A stretch of DNA of 64,000 nt, from positions 930,001-994,000 of the forward strand of contig NZ_AP028908.1 in assembly GCF_037076465.1 (NCBI RefSeq), written 5' to 3'. Source of the stretch: Pectobacterium araliae (GTDB taxonomy: Bacteria > Pseudomonadota > Gammaproteobacteria > Enterobacterales > Enterobacteriaceae). The position numbers and the translations under genes were made by a program. Shown one piece after another: positions 1 to 9,105 of this stretch; the stretch's first letter is position 1; the number at the start of each line of letters is the position of its first letter. Below the pieces are notes generated by a model. It saw only the letters and a list, made by a program, of their open reading frames with translations. It had not been told where the DNA came from and searched no databases.

Positions 1-1720
1 CTCCACGCATTTGTGCGTTGCCTGACAGCACAATACCGCGTTCATACGCGCCTGGCCCCATAAAGACCGTATGCAGCCGTGCGTTATCACGCACGATGGT
101 ATTACCCTGCATTACCGTCAGGCCACTGACAACGGCACGACCTTCCACCGTTCCGTTCAGAATCGTGGCACGATCTTCAATTCTGGCGTTATCCCTTACC
201 GTACCACCGATGACGCGAGCATAAGGCCCGACGTAGGCGGTAGGGGCGACATTCGCGGAGTTAGACACCCAGCCGCCGCCATTTGGATGGCGAGAGCCGT
301 TAGCGGTTGGATTCGGTGCTCCGGGTTGGCTGCCTTCCGGCCAAACGCCAGTGAAATCAGCCATCCACGGATAACGGTAAAGGGAGTAGTAAGCCTGATC
401 CCACTTGATCTTCTGCATTTGCGATGGCGTACCCATGACCACCATGTAAATACCGCGATCGTCCTGACGGATAGTGAAGTTTTTCAACGTGGCGGACGCG
501 CCGCGCTGCAATTCGCTGTAGCGTGAAACGCCGTCCGATCCGATAGCGACAATCCCCCAGCGCCAGTCGGAATTCGGCTGAGGCATGGTTGCCGGATCGT
601 TCTTCAGCCCAGGGAAGCGGGTAATGGCCGATTTGCTCTGTACTATACCACTGAATTTAACGGTGATTTTCGTCGCACCGCTCTCTGGGATCAGTTTGAC
701 AATGTTGTAGCCTAACTGCTGCGGAGCCTGATCGAACGGAACGGAGAAGCGCCTAAGGTTGGCGTTGGCACCGACAACCGGCTCAAGCGCGGTGGTTCGC
801 AGCAGGCGGTCAGCGTTACTTTGGTTGGGTTGTACCGCGCCATAGCTGCCGTAGGTTGAACGATAAAAACGACCACGGTCGAAACCGTCTGGATCGATGT
901 AATCCCAGTTGACGTTGTGCATTGCCCAGTCGCCGAAGACATCGTTGAATTCAGACTGGCTCCAGCCCATATTGGTACGCAGAACGGACAGCGGATCGGC
1001 GGTAGACTGGCCACTTTCGCCTCCTTTCGGCGCTTTTGACCATATATCATTGATGATGCCATAGCCAAAGCGGTCCTTCAGATATTCCATGAACTGCCAG
1101 TTGCAGTAACGGTTACGTGTTGAACCCAGATAAATATGCGAGTAGTTGACCTGCATTTCCGAGCAGTGTGCCGACGTACCGCGGAATTCATCCAGTTGGT
1201 GCGTCATCCAGTTCGCGTGGGATTCCCAAATCCAGCCAACGTAGTTATCGCCCGTACTCTGGAAGCCGCCGGTTTGCCCTTGCAGCGCATGGGTAAATTC
1301 GTGCGCTAGCCCCCAGTTATCTTTCAGTGAAGCGGAACCGATCCACATTCCCATGCTGCCATCACCCGCAATACCGCCGTTGAGCCCAAAAGTGGGATCG
1401 ATGTGAATATTGGCTTTATATTTTACGGTTTGCTTGCAGTAAGGCTCGGGGTACTGAATTTGGTTAATGAACTTATCCCAAATTTTTTCCAGTTTCTGCC
1501 CAGCGGCAACGGCATCATTACGATTAACGTCGTTATTATTCCAACGGAAGGCAAAGTGCTCTGTCTGGTATTTCACGGAAGGCATATCAGTGATGGAACT
1601 ATTTACCTGCCAGTTACCTGCGACGCAAGCTTCAGCGGCGTTTGCCGTATTGACCATCAATGCGCTACTTAAAACGAGTAGACAGTTCAGCGGCGTGAGA
1701 AGTGTTTTTATTTTTGGCAT
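1..1720 (-). CDS. svx: Svx-like secreted zinc metalloprotease, 3' end beyond window
   Basis: About 573 residues are visible. The gene runs off the left edge. The product opens with a signal peptide (hydrophobic stretch ending near NTANAAEA, residues 12-30). A zinc-metalloprotease motif HEFTH lies at residues 140-144, followed by a WESHANW stretch, so a glycine-rich peptidase-like core is present. The visible C-terminal part (about residues 490-573) has short repeats of the left-handed beta-helix kind, for example VRDNARIEDRATIL. The layout fits Svx, the type II secreted virulence protein of Pectobacterium atrosepticum related to Xanthomonas AvrXca. That link is family knowledge, and the plant target is unknown to me. 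The start at 1720 is preceded by AAGGA. A different secreted HExxH protein is possible but less likely. Confidence 0.8.
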   Translation of the reverse strand, partial: MPKIKTLLTPLNCLLVLSSALMVNTANAAEACVAGNWQVNSSITDMPSVKYQTEHFAFRWNNNDVNRNDAVAAGQKLEKIWDKFINQIQYPEPYCKQTVKYKANIHIDPTFGLNGGIAGDGSMGMWIGSASLKDNWGLAHEFTHALQGQTGGFQSTGDNYVGWIWESHANWMTHQLDEFRGTSAHCSEMQVNYSHIYLGSTRNRYCNWQFMEYLKDRFGYGIINDIWSKAPKGGESGQSTADPLSVLRTNMGWSQSEFNDVFGDWAMHNVNWDYIDPDGFDRGRFYRSTYGSYGAVQPNQSNADRLLRTTALEPVVGANANLRRFSVPFDQAPQQLGYNIVKLIPESGATKITVKFSGIVQSKSAITRFPGLKNDPATMPQPNSDWRWGIVAIGSDGVSRYSELQRGASATLKNFTIRQDDRGIYMVVMGTPSQMQKIKWDQAYYSLYRYPWMADFTGVWPEGSQPGAPNPTANGSRHPNGGGWVSNSANVAPTAYVGPYARVIGGTVRDNARIEDRATILNGTVEGRAVVSGLTVMQGNTIVRDNARLHTVFMGPGAYERGIVLSGNAQMRG

Positions 1721-1767
1721 AAATCCTTTTCCTAGCATGAATATTGCTTATCAGCCTTATTATTTTT

Positions 1768-1784
1768 CGAGAATTAATTTCTCG
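1768..1784. promoter_or_regulatory. Perfect 6-bp inverted repeat upstream of svx
   Basis: CGAGAA and TTCTCG are separated by five A/T bases about 50 bp upstream of the svx start codon. The size and position suit a dimeric regulator. No named regulator box was recognised; it does not match the KdgR or Fur consensus. Confidence 0.3.
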
Positions 1785-1811
1785 TCGATATATAAGACCC
1801 TATCCCAAGGC

Positions 1812-1902
1812 CATCATGGCCTATATCCGTCATCCTTCAAGCTGCTTGTGCGTTGCCCTTAAGGGTCAACGCTTGCGGTTTGTCACGCAACTCAAATTAT
1901 TT
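1812..1902. repeat. Intergenic palindromic repeat, copy 1
   Basis: The segment starts with GTCATCCTTCAAGCTGC and ends with GCAACTCAAATTATTTAGGG, so its two ends are partial inverted copies. A related core is found on the other strand at 58670-58700 (GCAACTTGAAGTATGAC). It looks like a REP/YPAL-type element of the kind scattered between enterobacterial genes. It sits between svx and the permease terminator. Confidence 0.45.
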
Positions 1903-1927
1903 AGGGTATATTTTACTTAAGTGAAAA

Positions 1928-1956
1928 ATATCGGCCTCTATTAAAGAGGCCGATAT
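1928..1956 (-). terminator. Rho-independent terminator of the permease gene
   Basis: A perfect 12-bp stem (ATATCGGCCTCT and its complement) has a 5-base loop. Read on the minus strand it is followed by TTTTC. It lies 34 bp past the permease stop codon. Confidence 0.8.
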
Positions 1957-1989
1957 GGATTATAGATTAATTTTATCGCATAACCTATT

Positions 1990-3306
1990 TCATTTTAAAT
2001 TTTTCTTATGATCGAGTTTCTTAAAATAAATAGCGTTATTGGTGTGGCGCTTTATTACCCAATAAATCAGGCTGGCGGCCAGTAGCGAATTAAAGGCAGG
2101 AATACCCCACTCAAACGCTAATCCGACGATGGCACCGACAATGCTGGAAATAATAGCCGGCCAGCCAATCAACGGCGTTTGTGCGCTGTCGGGTAGTTGA
2201 CCTTCGGCACGACTGGTGTCGAGCAGCGTTCTGTGAGTGCGTAAAATATAATAATCAATCAGCATCACGCCGATTATCGGTGGGAATAGCACGCCCAGCA
2301 GCGTCAGGAAATCGATAAAGCGGTCCAGAATACCGGCTACGGATAGCGCGGTACCGATGAGGCCAATCACCAGCGTTATTGAGACATAACGTAGTTTTTT
2401 TCCCGTGACACCTTCTATCGCGTTGGCGATACCTAAAGAGGAAGAGTAAAGATTGATATCATTCACTCTCAATGTCGAAAATATCACGGCAATCAGCCCG
2501 AGCCCACCCGCTGCCTGGGACATGATCGTCACGACGTCTGAGGTATTGAGTGCGCGGGCAATAATGATGGCGAGGCCATTCACCATAAATTCCCCGACGA
2601 TAATCGATAACATCGTCATCCAGAAAACGTGTTTTCCTTTTTGGGAATAACGTGTCATGTCTGGGGTAATTAAGCTAGCGACAATACAACCGCCTACCAC
2701 CATCGTCGCGCCAGTGCTAATGGAAATGACTTCGCCATTGGGAGCTGAGGCAAGCAGTTCAGCAATATTGTGGCCGGAGAGCGTCATGATCGAAATATAG
2801 CCGACAACAAGAATAAACATCGGTACGGCAATTTTGGCGGTGAAGCGTAATGCTCTGAATCCGAAGGCAACCAGCAGTGTCAGCGCAATGCCGGAAAGGG
2901 CAGCAGACCAGCCAAAGCCGAGCTTGTTCTCCATCGCGAAGTTGAGTGCTTTGGCGAATACGGCATTCTGGACACCGAACCAGCCGATGAGGCTAATGGC
3001 GATAACCAGCCCAATCAGGACGGAACCAATACGGCCGAAACCGCACCAGCGCGCAAGAAGACTACCGGACATGCCTTCCTTCATTCCCGCGTAGCCTAAT
3101 CCCACCGTCACTACGCCAAAAATGGTGCTGCCAATAAAGATAGCGATAAATGCCTGGCTTAGCGTCATTGAATGGCCGAGCACTGCGCCTAGCATAAATT
3201 GGTCTAGCGCAGTTAACATACCGATATGTACTAACGCTACATTTAAAAAAGGCAGTCGAACATTTAACGGAACGCGACTGACCGGATAATCATCTATTTT
3301 TTCCAT
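1990..3306 (-). CDS. NCS1-family cytosine/purine permease
   Basis: The 438-residue protein has about twelve hydrophobic segments and fits the nucleobase:cation symporter-1 family (CodB-like). It would import cytosine or a related nucleobase or vitamin across the inner membrane. Family-type features are the N-terminal LVHIGMLTALDQFMLGA region and a C-terminal LTLLGVLFPPIIGVMLIDYY stretch. I start it at MEKIDDYP (3306) because the longer frame would overlap the upstream regulator and adds a charged, non-membrane tail. It begins 14 bp after the LuxR-type gene, so the two are probably co-transcribed and the regulator probably controls the permease. No cytosine deaminase lies next to it, so the substrate remains open. 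Confidence 0.82.
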   Translation of the reverse strand: MEKIDDYPVSRVPLNVRLPFLNVALVHIGMLTALDQFMLGAVLGHSMTLSQAFIAIFIGSTIFGVVTVGLGYAGMKEGMSGSLLARWCGFGRIGSVLIGLVIAISLIGWFGVQNAVFAKALNFAMENKLGFGWSAALSGIALTLLVAFGFRALRFTAKIAVPMFILVVGYISIMTLSGHNIAELLASAPNGEVISISTGATMVVGGCIVASLITPDMTRYSQKGKHVFWMTMLSIIVGEFMVNGLAIIIARALNTSDVVTIMSQAAGGLGLIAVIFSTLRVNDINLYSSSLGIANAIEGVTGKKLRYVSITLVIGLIGTALSVAGILDRFIDFLTLLGVLFPPIIGVMLIDYYILRTHRTLLDTSRAEGQLPDSAQTPLIGWPAIISSIVGAIVGLAFEWGIPAFNSLLAASLIYWVIKRHTNNAIYFKKLDHKKNLK

Positions 3307-3320
3307 GTGGATATACTCTC

Positions 3321-4010
3321 TTATATAAATTGAATGCCTTTTGTGATGAGTGTGCGGGGAACGTAGCCGTCTACGCCAAGATTTCGGCAAAATGCTTCAA
3401 ATTGCTGTAGAGAGTGCGTGTCAGTTTTTTGGTACATGTTATAGACCCTGTTCTCTATTGTTTTCGGCGTAACGTTCATTTTCTTTGCAATTTCTTTATT
3501 TGAAAAACGCTGCAATATCAGAAAGATAATATCTAACTCTGACTGCGTGAAAATACTGGTTGTTAACTCGGTTTGTAACGTGGTCGGCTTCTTTTGGTCT
3601 ATATAGATGAGCGGAGACCGCGTATCCAGAGGTCTGGCATTCCACATCGTACCAATGCAACGCTTATTTTCATCAAAAATAGGGATCTTTTCACTGACGA
3701 AGGGCGTCAGCACTTTCTTTCCATACCAATAGTGTGTTTCGATGACCGTGACTCTCTGCTCACTATTTTCTGTTAGTCTGTCGTGTTCTTTTAAATCGTC
3801 AGAAAGCTCCACCCAACTGGCAGGAAATTCATCATCGAGTCGTCCTTCAATATCAAAACTCATTGGCGTATTGGTATAAAGGTAAGCGGCTTTATTCATG
3901 TAAACATGGCGTGATGATAAGTCTTTAATACCCCATGGTTCATTTAAACATTCCATCATAATAATCAGATTACGAATATAATCAGTCATGTTTGTTTGTG
4001 ATGATGGCAT
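3321..4010 (-). CDS. PAS-LuxR type transcriptional regulator
   Basis: The 229-residue protein has an N-terminal PAS-like sensor part (about residues 10-130, with a typical ...GTMWNARPL end) and a C-terminal LuxR helix-turn-helix (about 155-210). The latter carries the hallmark NKEIAKKMNVTPKTIENRVY. No receiver domain or transmembrane segment is seen, so it is a cytoplasmic one-component regulator. The start at 4010 has a strong GGAGGG site 7 bases upstream. It sits directly before the permease gene with a 14-bp gap, which suggests a small regulator-transporter operon. The ligand cannot be read from the sequence. Confidence 0.8.
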   Translation of the reverse strand: MPSSQTNMTDYIRNLIIMMECLNEPWGIKDLSSRHVYMNKAAYLYTNTPMSFDIEGRLDDEFPASWVELSDDLKEHDRLTENSEQRVTVIETHYWYGKKVLTPFVSEKIPIFDENKRCIGTMWNARPLDTRSPLIYIDQKKPTTLQTELTTSIFTQSELDIIFLILQRFSNKEIAKKMNVTPKTIENRVYNMYQKTDTHSLQQFEAFCRNLGVDGYVPRTLITKGIQFI

Positions 4011-4039
4011 CCTGCCCTCCTTAATAAGTTGGGATTAAT

Positions 4040-4453
4040 TCAACGGATCAATTTAGCTAAGTAATGTCGAGTATGCTTGTGCGCATATCCCGGCAGATTT
4101 CCATATTCTTTATAGCCCAATTTTTCGTAAAACCCCTTGGCCTGAAAGTCGAATGTATCCACGTAAGCCAGATGACAACCACGCTTTAATGCTTCTTTTT
4201 CAGCAGATTGCATGAGTTGGCGGCCAAATCCACTTTTACGATATTTCTCGCTGACCCAAAGGTATTGAACTTCTAATGCACCCCACCAGGTTCTGGCTAC
4301 CAATCCAGCAATAATCGTGTCTGTTTCATCTTTAACGTTTAAGAATAGCGGACGGATATCGACCGCATCATATTTTTCATTGTGTTTCCAAAGACTTCTA
4401 ATCACAAAGTCTTCTTCATTTTGATCGGGCGTTTCGGTGATATTCAAATTCAT
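4040..4453 (-). CDS. GNAT family N-acetyltransferase
   Basis: The 137-residue protein has the GNAT core. A beta-4 strand VQYLWVSEKYRK leads into the acetyl-CoA loop SGFGRQLMQSAEKEA (about residues 85-110), and the late FYEKLGYKEYG motif is typical. It transfers an acetyl group from acetyl-CoA to an amine. The substrate is unknown. The length is normal for a single-domain member. It precedes the LuxR gene on the same strand by 29 bp and could be in the same transcript, but no functional link is evident. Confidence 0.78.
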   Translation of the reverse strand: MNLNITETPDQNEEDFVIRSLWKHNEKYDAVDIRPLFLNVKDETDTIIAGLVARTWWGALEVQYLWVSEKYRKSGFGRQLMQSAEKEALKRGCHLAYVDTFDFQAKGFYEKLGYKEYGNLPGYAHKHTRHYLAKLIR

Positions 4454-4847
4454 TTTATTATTAGCTACCTTATTATAAGCGTATTGGATTGTTTATCATA
4501 AACCTTCACATTTAGCATAAGTATTTTTTTAACGCAAGGGTGTTTTTCACCCATTCTTATACCTGCCCATTGCGCTATTATAACAACATAAAATGACAAA
4601 AAAGAATGTCATGATTATGTAATGTAAATGTCGATAAGTTAAGTGAATGATGTCCTTCACCAGGGGGATTTTTTAACGCTAAACTCGTCATGTTTCAAGT
4701 GAAATTTTTGTTGGCGGCAATGATGTGACATATAAGAATTTATCCCGACATGGCTATTTTATTTGCCATTTTTGTTGGGCTTTCTGTGTCCAAACTGGCT
4801 GCATCAATAATGCTTGCTGGGATGAATTCTACGTCACTAAAAATAGT
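4454..4847. other. Gene-free spacer
   Basis: A 394-bp A/T-rich stretch between the start of the GNAT gene and the end of the AraC gene. It should hold the promoter of the GNAT-LuxR-permease set. No clear hairpin, RNA or coding remnant was recognised. Confidence 0.5.
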
Positions 4848-5696
4848 TTATAAGTGTTTTTTTCTGTATTGAAGAGGGGAGTCACCAATCCCTTTTTTGA
4901 ATGAACTGATAAAATAAGTACTGTCTGAAAAACCGACCAAAACACCTATCTCATTAATAGATAATTCACTTCTTAATAATAACTCGCATGATTTTCTTAG
5001 CCGATAGGTTGTGATGTATTCTGTTATTTTTTCACCGGTTTCAAAGTGAAAACGGCGTGATATGTAGCCTTTCGATTTCTTTAAATCTGAAGCAATGTTG
5101 TCCAGGCTAAATTTTTTCATGTAGTTCTCATCCACCCATAACATCACCTGACTGGAAATTCGGTATTCATCTTCTTGAATGCCCTGCTCAGACCCAGGGA
5201 GCATACTGAATAGGGAAAGTAATAATGTTGCCACATTCTCCTCATTCAGATCACATCTTTCAGCCAGCGCATAGTAATGCGTAAATAACGTGTCAAGCCA
5301 AGTATGTAATTCAATCAGGTCGGCAACAAAGGTTTCACTCCCGCGCGCTGATAGCCGCTGAAGTTGTTGCTGATGGCGTGGAAATGCATCGTATGCATGC
5401 AACAACGCTTTCTGATCAACATGAATGATTGTCCGCCGATAAATACTGGCAGCACTTTCTTCCACCATAATTTTGTGCAGAGTAAACGGAGGAAAGATAA
5501 AAAATCTGCCGGGACGCATGGTGTAATGTCGATTGTCTGCCATCACCACGCCGTACCCTTCCTCCACGTACAAAATCTCAAGACACTGGTGCCAGTGATG
5601 GTAGCGTACCGGATTCGCGTTCAGTCGGTTGAACGAGATGATGCTGTCCTTCAGGGATATCAGTTCAAGCCTATCTGAAATCGTGTTCGGGTTCAT
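4848..5696 (-). CDS. AraC family regulator, cupin sensor (probable cassette activator)
   Basis: The 282-residue protein has an N-terminal cupin-like sensor (HHWHQCLEILYVEEG near residue 35, FFIFPPFTLHKI near 75). It has a C-terminal double helix-turn-helix of the AraC class (about residues 185-280), including LDNIASDLKKSKGYISRRF and INEIGVLVGFSDSTYFISSF. This is the architecture of activators of sugar uptake operons. It is divergent from the DUF2264-transporter-GH88 genes with 220 bp between the start codons, so it very likely controls that cassette. The inducer is presumably an unsaturated uronate oligosaccharide, which is inference. Confidence 0.83.
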   Translation of the reverse strand: MNPNTISDRLELISLKDSIISFNRLNANPVRYHHWHQCLEILYVEEGYGVVMADNRHYTMRPGRFFIFPPFTLHKIMVEESAASIYRRTIIHVDQKALLHAYDAFPRHQQQLQRLSARGSETFVADLIELHTWLDTLFTHYYALAERCDLNEENVATLLLSLFSMLPGSEQGIQEDEYRISSQVMLWVDENYMKKFSLDNIASDLKKSKGYISRRFHFETGEKITEYITTYRLRKSCELLLRSELSINEIGVLVGFSDSTYFISSFKKGIGDSPLQYRKKHL

Positions 5697-5916
5697 TGTG
5701 CAATATTCTTAAATTTTAGCGGTCGCTACGCTATTAATAAAACGTTTTTTTAAATTTTCAATACCCCTATTCATTTTCCATGTCGCGGATGTGACATTGA
5801 TAACATTTTGACTCTTCCTCTCTTCTTATTCTGAGCGCCTCAACGCGTTCTGCCAGTAAATATGATACCGCATCATCTTCTGTATAAGCAGGGCACTGAA
5901 AATCAGGGATAACATT

Positions 5917-7749
5917 ATGAGTTATGGGCAAATAAAATTAAATCCGTTGTCTTCCCGACGCGATGTGATTCATATGCTTACTGCCATTCTGGAGCCATTG
6001 AACACACATTTTTCACCGGGAGATGCAGGGTTTTCTCTCGGAAACACCTGCGCACATTACGGGGCAGAAATTGCCCGGATGGAGGGCCTGTCGAGGGCAT
6101 TATGGGGGGTGTTCCCTCTCATGGCTTCAGGTGAGGAAGAGCACTTCAGTGACCGCTATATTGAGGCGATTAAGTTAGGGACGAATCCTGACTCTCCCGC
6201 GTATTGGGGGGCTACAGGCTCGTATGACCAGCGACTTGTTGAGATGGCGGTGTACGGTCTGGGGCTTGCCTTGCTTCAGAATCAACTGACAGATAAATTC
6301 AGTGAAAAAGAACTGACAAATTTTTATCACTGGTTAAATCAGATTTCTTCGGCCGTAATGCCTGATAGTAACTGGAACTATTTTGCCATCATGGTTCAGT
6401 TAGGTTTCAAACGTGCCGGTTTGCCATGGGATGAGAATGTTATCCGTCAACGGTTCGATATGATGGAAGCCTATTATCTGGGGGGAGGATGGTATTCCGA
6501 TGGCGTGGGGCGTCCACGTGATTATTATATTTCCATGGCATTTCATTTTTATGGATTGGTTTATGCCACGCTTAATGGTGAGGATGACCCACAGCGAGCG
6601 GCTGTTTTAAAGGAAAGGGCGCGTCTCTTTGCTCATGACTTTATTTATATGTCTGCCGCAGAAGGGCAATCTATTCCTTTTGGGCGGAGCCTGACTTACC
6701 GATTTGCCACTATCGCTTTCTGGTGTGCCGCCGCATTTTCAGACCTTGATGTTTTTTCTCCTGGTCAGATTAAAGGGATTATTTTCAGAAATTTACGATG
6801 GTGGCAGAATCAACCTATATTTGATCGTGAGGGAATACTGACTCTCGGTTATGCCTATCCCAATCTTGCATTCTGTGAGGATTACAATTCTCCTGGATCG
6901 CCGTACTGGGCTTTAAAGATCTTTCTTATTTTGGCTATTCCAGAAAACCACCCGTTCTGGCAAGCCGCGGAACAACCTCTTCCCAGCCTGGAAGAAAAGC
7001 ATATTATCCCTGAGGCGTCACAGATCGTGGTTCATCCAGATAACTCTGCGCATATTTATATGCTGACGTCTGGACAACTTGAGCTAAATAACTACGTCAA
7101 TACCGAAGCAAAATATACAAAATTTGCCTATTCCGGTGAATTTGGTTTCACCATAGAACGAGGACGTTATGGCATTAAACATGCGGCCTGTGATTCGATG
7201 CTGCTTTTATGTGATAACGACGAGTACTGGCGTGGGCGGCGTGAATGTGAACACGTATCGATCCAGCCGGATTATATCTGGTCGCGTTGGTCACCGTGGC
7301 ACGACGTTCATATTGATACATGGCTCATCCCCTGCGGTGAATGGCATATCCGTATACACCGAATTGACAGCAAAAGAGACCTGAAAACGGTGGAAGGGGG
7401 TTTTGCTGTCATGAATGAAGTTGCTGTTTTTGTCCCTGAAAATGACAGGGAAAGCCTGCTTCGCGCCAGAAACGGCACGAGCAGTCTCTATGATTTATCT
7501 TCGTTTTATCCCAGGGAAACAGGGTATGTCGTCACTCCACCAAATAGCAGCATCATGTTTGCCGAGTGTGCGGCTATCCCTACGTTGTCAGGGACGGTAT
7601 CGCAGGGAATAAGCTGGTTGTGCTGCGCGGTTGCCGCAGCCAGTGAAACGACGTGGAAGTATTCAGACAAACCACAAGTCAATATTCAGAACGATGCAAT
7701 TTATATCAGCCATCCTCGTTCTGAAACAGACATTATTATCAGCATCTGA
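5917..7749 (+). CDS. DUF2264 family protein, probable carbohydrate-active enzyme
   Basis: The 610-residue protein matches the DUF2264 pattern. An N-terminal alpha/alpha-toroid-like region (residues about 10-370) has the signatures DQRLVEMAVYGLGLAL, NWNYFAIMVQLG and GGGWYSDGVGRPRDYY. A beta-rich C-terminal half follows. No signal peptide is seen, so it acts in the cytoplasm. The fold resembles polysaccharide lyases and glycosidases. I recall that DUF2264 proteins have been placed in a CAZy glucuronidase family, but I could not verify this. It is the first gene of a three-gene cassette whose last member is a GH88 enzyme, which supports trimming of uronate-containing oligosaccharides after import. 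The exact reaction is unknown. Confidence 0.75.
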   Translation: MSYGQIKLNPLSSRRDVIHMLTAILEPLNTHFSPGDAGFSLGNTCAHYGAEIARMEGLSRALWGVFPLMASGEEEHFSDRYIEAIKLGTNPDSPAYWGATGSYDQRLVEMAVYGLGLALLQNQLTDKFSEKELTNFYHWLNQISSAVMPDSNWNYFAIMVQLGFKRAGLPWDENVIRQRFDMMEAYYLGGGWYSDGVGRPRDYYISMAFHFYGLVYATLNGEDDPQRAAVLKERARLFAHDFIYMSAAEGQSIPFGRSLTYRFATIAFWCAAAFSDLDVFSPGQIKGIIFRNLRWWQNQPIFDREGILTLGYAYPNLAFCEDYNSPGSPYWALKIFLILAIPENHPFWQAAEQPLPSLEEKHIIPEASQIVVHPDNSAHIYMLTSGQLELNNYVNTEAKYTKFAYSGEFGFTIERGRYGIKHAACDSMLLLCDNDEYWRGRRECEHVSIQPDYIWSRWSPWHDVHIDTWLIPCGEWHIRIHRIDSKRDLKTVEGGFAVMNEVAVFVPENDRESLLRARNGTSSLYDLSSFYPRETGYVVTPPNSSIMFAECAAIPTLSGTVSQGISWLCCAVAAASETTWKYSDKPQVNIQNDAIYISHPRSETDIIISI

Positions 7750-7785
7750 TCTTGCAGCGATTTTCTGCATATTATCGAGGCGTTT

Positions 7786-9060
7786 ATGAAAAATATAACA
7801 TCTGAAAACAGGTATGAATATTATAAAATCAGTTCGTTTATTTTTATGTATTTCTTTACCTGGTCTGCAAGTATCGGACTGTTGGCTATTTGGCTGGGTC
7901 AAAAAACACATCTTAGTGGTACTGTTATCGGTACTGTTTTTGCGGTGAATGGTATTTTTTCAGTAATATTGAAGCCTATTTATGGATATATTCTTGATAA
8001 ATTAGGGATGAATAAATACCTGCTTTATTTTGTTGTCGCGATGTCAGCATTTATGGCTCCGTTCTTTATTTATGTCTATCAGCCATTGCTGCTGACCAAC
8101 ACGATGTTAGGGATTATTGTCGGGGCGATTTATCTTAGTTTTGCCTGGTATGCTGGCGTAGCCGCATGTGAATCGTATACCGATCGCTACAGTCGTCTTA
8201 ATGGTATGGAATTCGGACAGATTAGGATGTGGGGGTCGTTAGGTTGGGCGGTGGCATCCTCTTTTTCTGGCATTCTGTTCAACTTATCACCGTCATATAA
8301 TTTTATGCTGGGTAGTATCACGTCAGTGGTGATGCTGATTGTACTGTTCAGCCTTAAGGTAGATACCTCGACTTCACACGCCAGCGACGTTCTTTCGAAA
8401 GAAAAAATCCAGCCAGCAGATGTTTACGCGTTGCTGAAAACACGCAAGTTCTGGGCATTCTGTATGTATATCGCCGGTGTAGCCTGGATGATGTTTATTG
8501 CAGAACAGCAGTTTTCCCGTTACTTCGTAACCTTCTTTGATGATGTACATCAGGGAAATGCCGTGTTTGGTTACCTCGGCACCGTGCAGTCCGGTATGGA
8601 ATTCATCATGTATATGATTATTCCTGCTTTCGTTAATTATATTGGCGCTAAAAAAGGTTTGCTGATCGTTGGTTTGGTGGTTGGTGCCCGTCTCATTATT
8701 TCCGGATTGTGTGACTCCCATTTGTTGATTTCCGTTCTTAAACCACTCTACGGGCTGGAAATCTGTTTATTGCTGGTTTCGATCTTTAAATATATTGCCG
8801 AGCATTTTGACAAGCGAGTCAATGCGACCATGTATTTGCTTGGCTATCAGGCCATGTTGTACGTGGGTAATGTGGTGGTTTCGTCGCCTGCTGGTCTTCT
8901 CTACGACAAAATTGGGTTTGAAAATACCTACATCATTATGGGCATCATTGCGCTTGTCTTCACGCTGATATCGTCACTGACACTCTCTGCTTGCCAGAGC
9001 GGAAGAGAACGTTTAGCCCGTGTAGAAAGCCAAAATACACCAGAAAAAATTCATCAGTAA
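7786..9060 (+). CDS. LacY-type oligosaccharide:H+ symporter (MFS)
   Basis: The 424-residue protein has twelve predicted membrane segments. Its opening SFIFMYFFTWSASIGLLAIW and the following KPIYGYILDKLG loop resemble the oligosaccharide:H+ symporter group (LacY, RafB, CscB). It would bring a di- or oligosaccharide through the inner membrane by proton symport. It lies 36 bp after the DUF2264 gene and 45 bp before the GH88 gene, so it is the transporter of the cassette. The expected cargo is the substrate of the GH88 enzyme, a short saccharide with an unsaturated uronic acid at its end (inference). Confidence 0.83.
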   Translation: MKNITSENRYEYYKISSFIFMYFFTWSASIGLLAIWLGQKTHLSGTVIGTVFAVNGIFSVILKPIYGYILDKLGMNKYLLYFVVAMSAFMAPFFIYVYQPLLLTNTMLGIIVGAIYLSFAWYAGVAACESYTDRYSRLNGMEFGQIRMWGSLGWAVASSFSGILFNLSPSYNFMLGSITSVVMLIVLFSLKVDTSTSHASDVLSKEKIQPADVYALLKTRKFWAFCMYIAGVAWMMFIAEQQFSRYFVTFFDDVHQGNAVFGYLGTVQSGMEFIMYMIIPAFVNYIGAKKGLLIVGLVVGARLIISGLCDSHLLISVLKPLYGLEICLLLVSIFKYIAEHFDKRVNATMYLLGYQAMLYVGNVVVSSPAGLLYDKIGFENTYIIMGIIALVFTLISSLTLSACQSGRERLARVESQNTPEKIHQ

Positions 9061-9105
9061 ATGGGTCACCTGAGACCCGCCAGCTAGCGTTAAAGGAATC
9101 GAAGT

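Noticed and set aside
4454..4847. Small RNA in the spacer before the AraC gene
   Set aside because: No terminator hairpin with a T-run on either strand.
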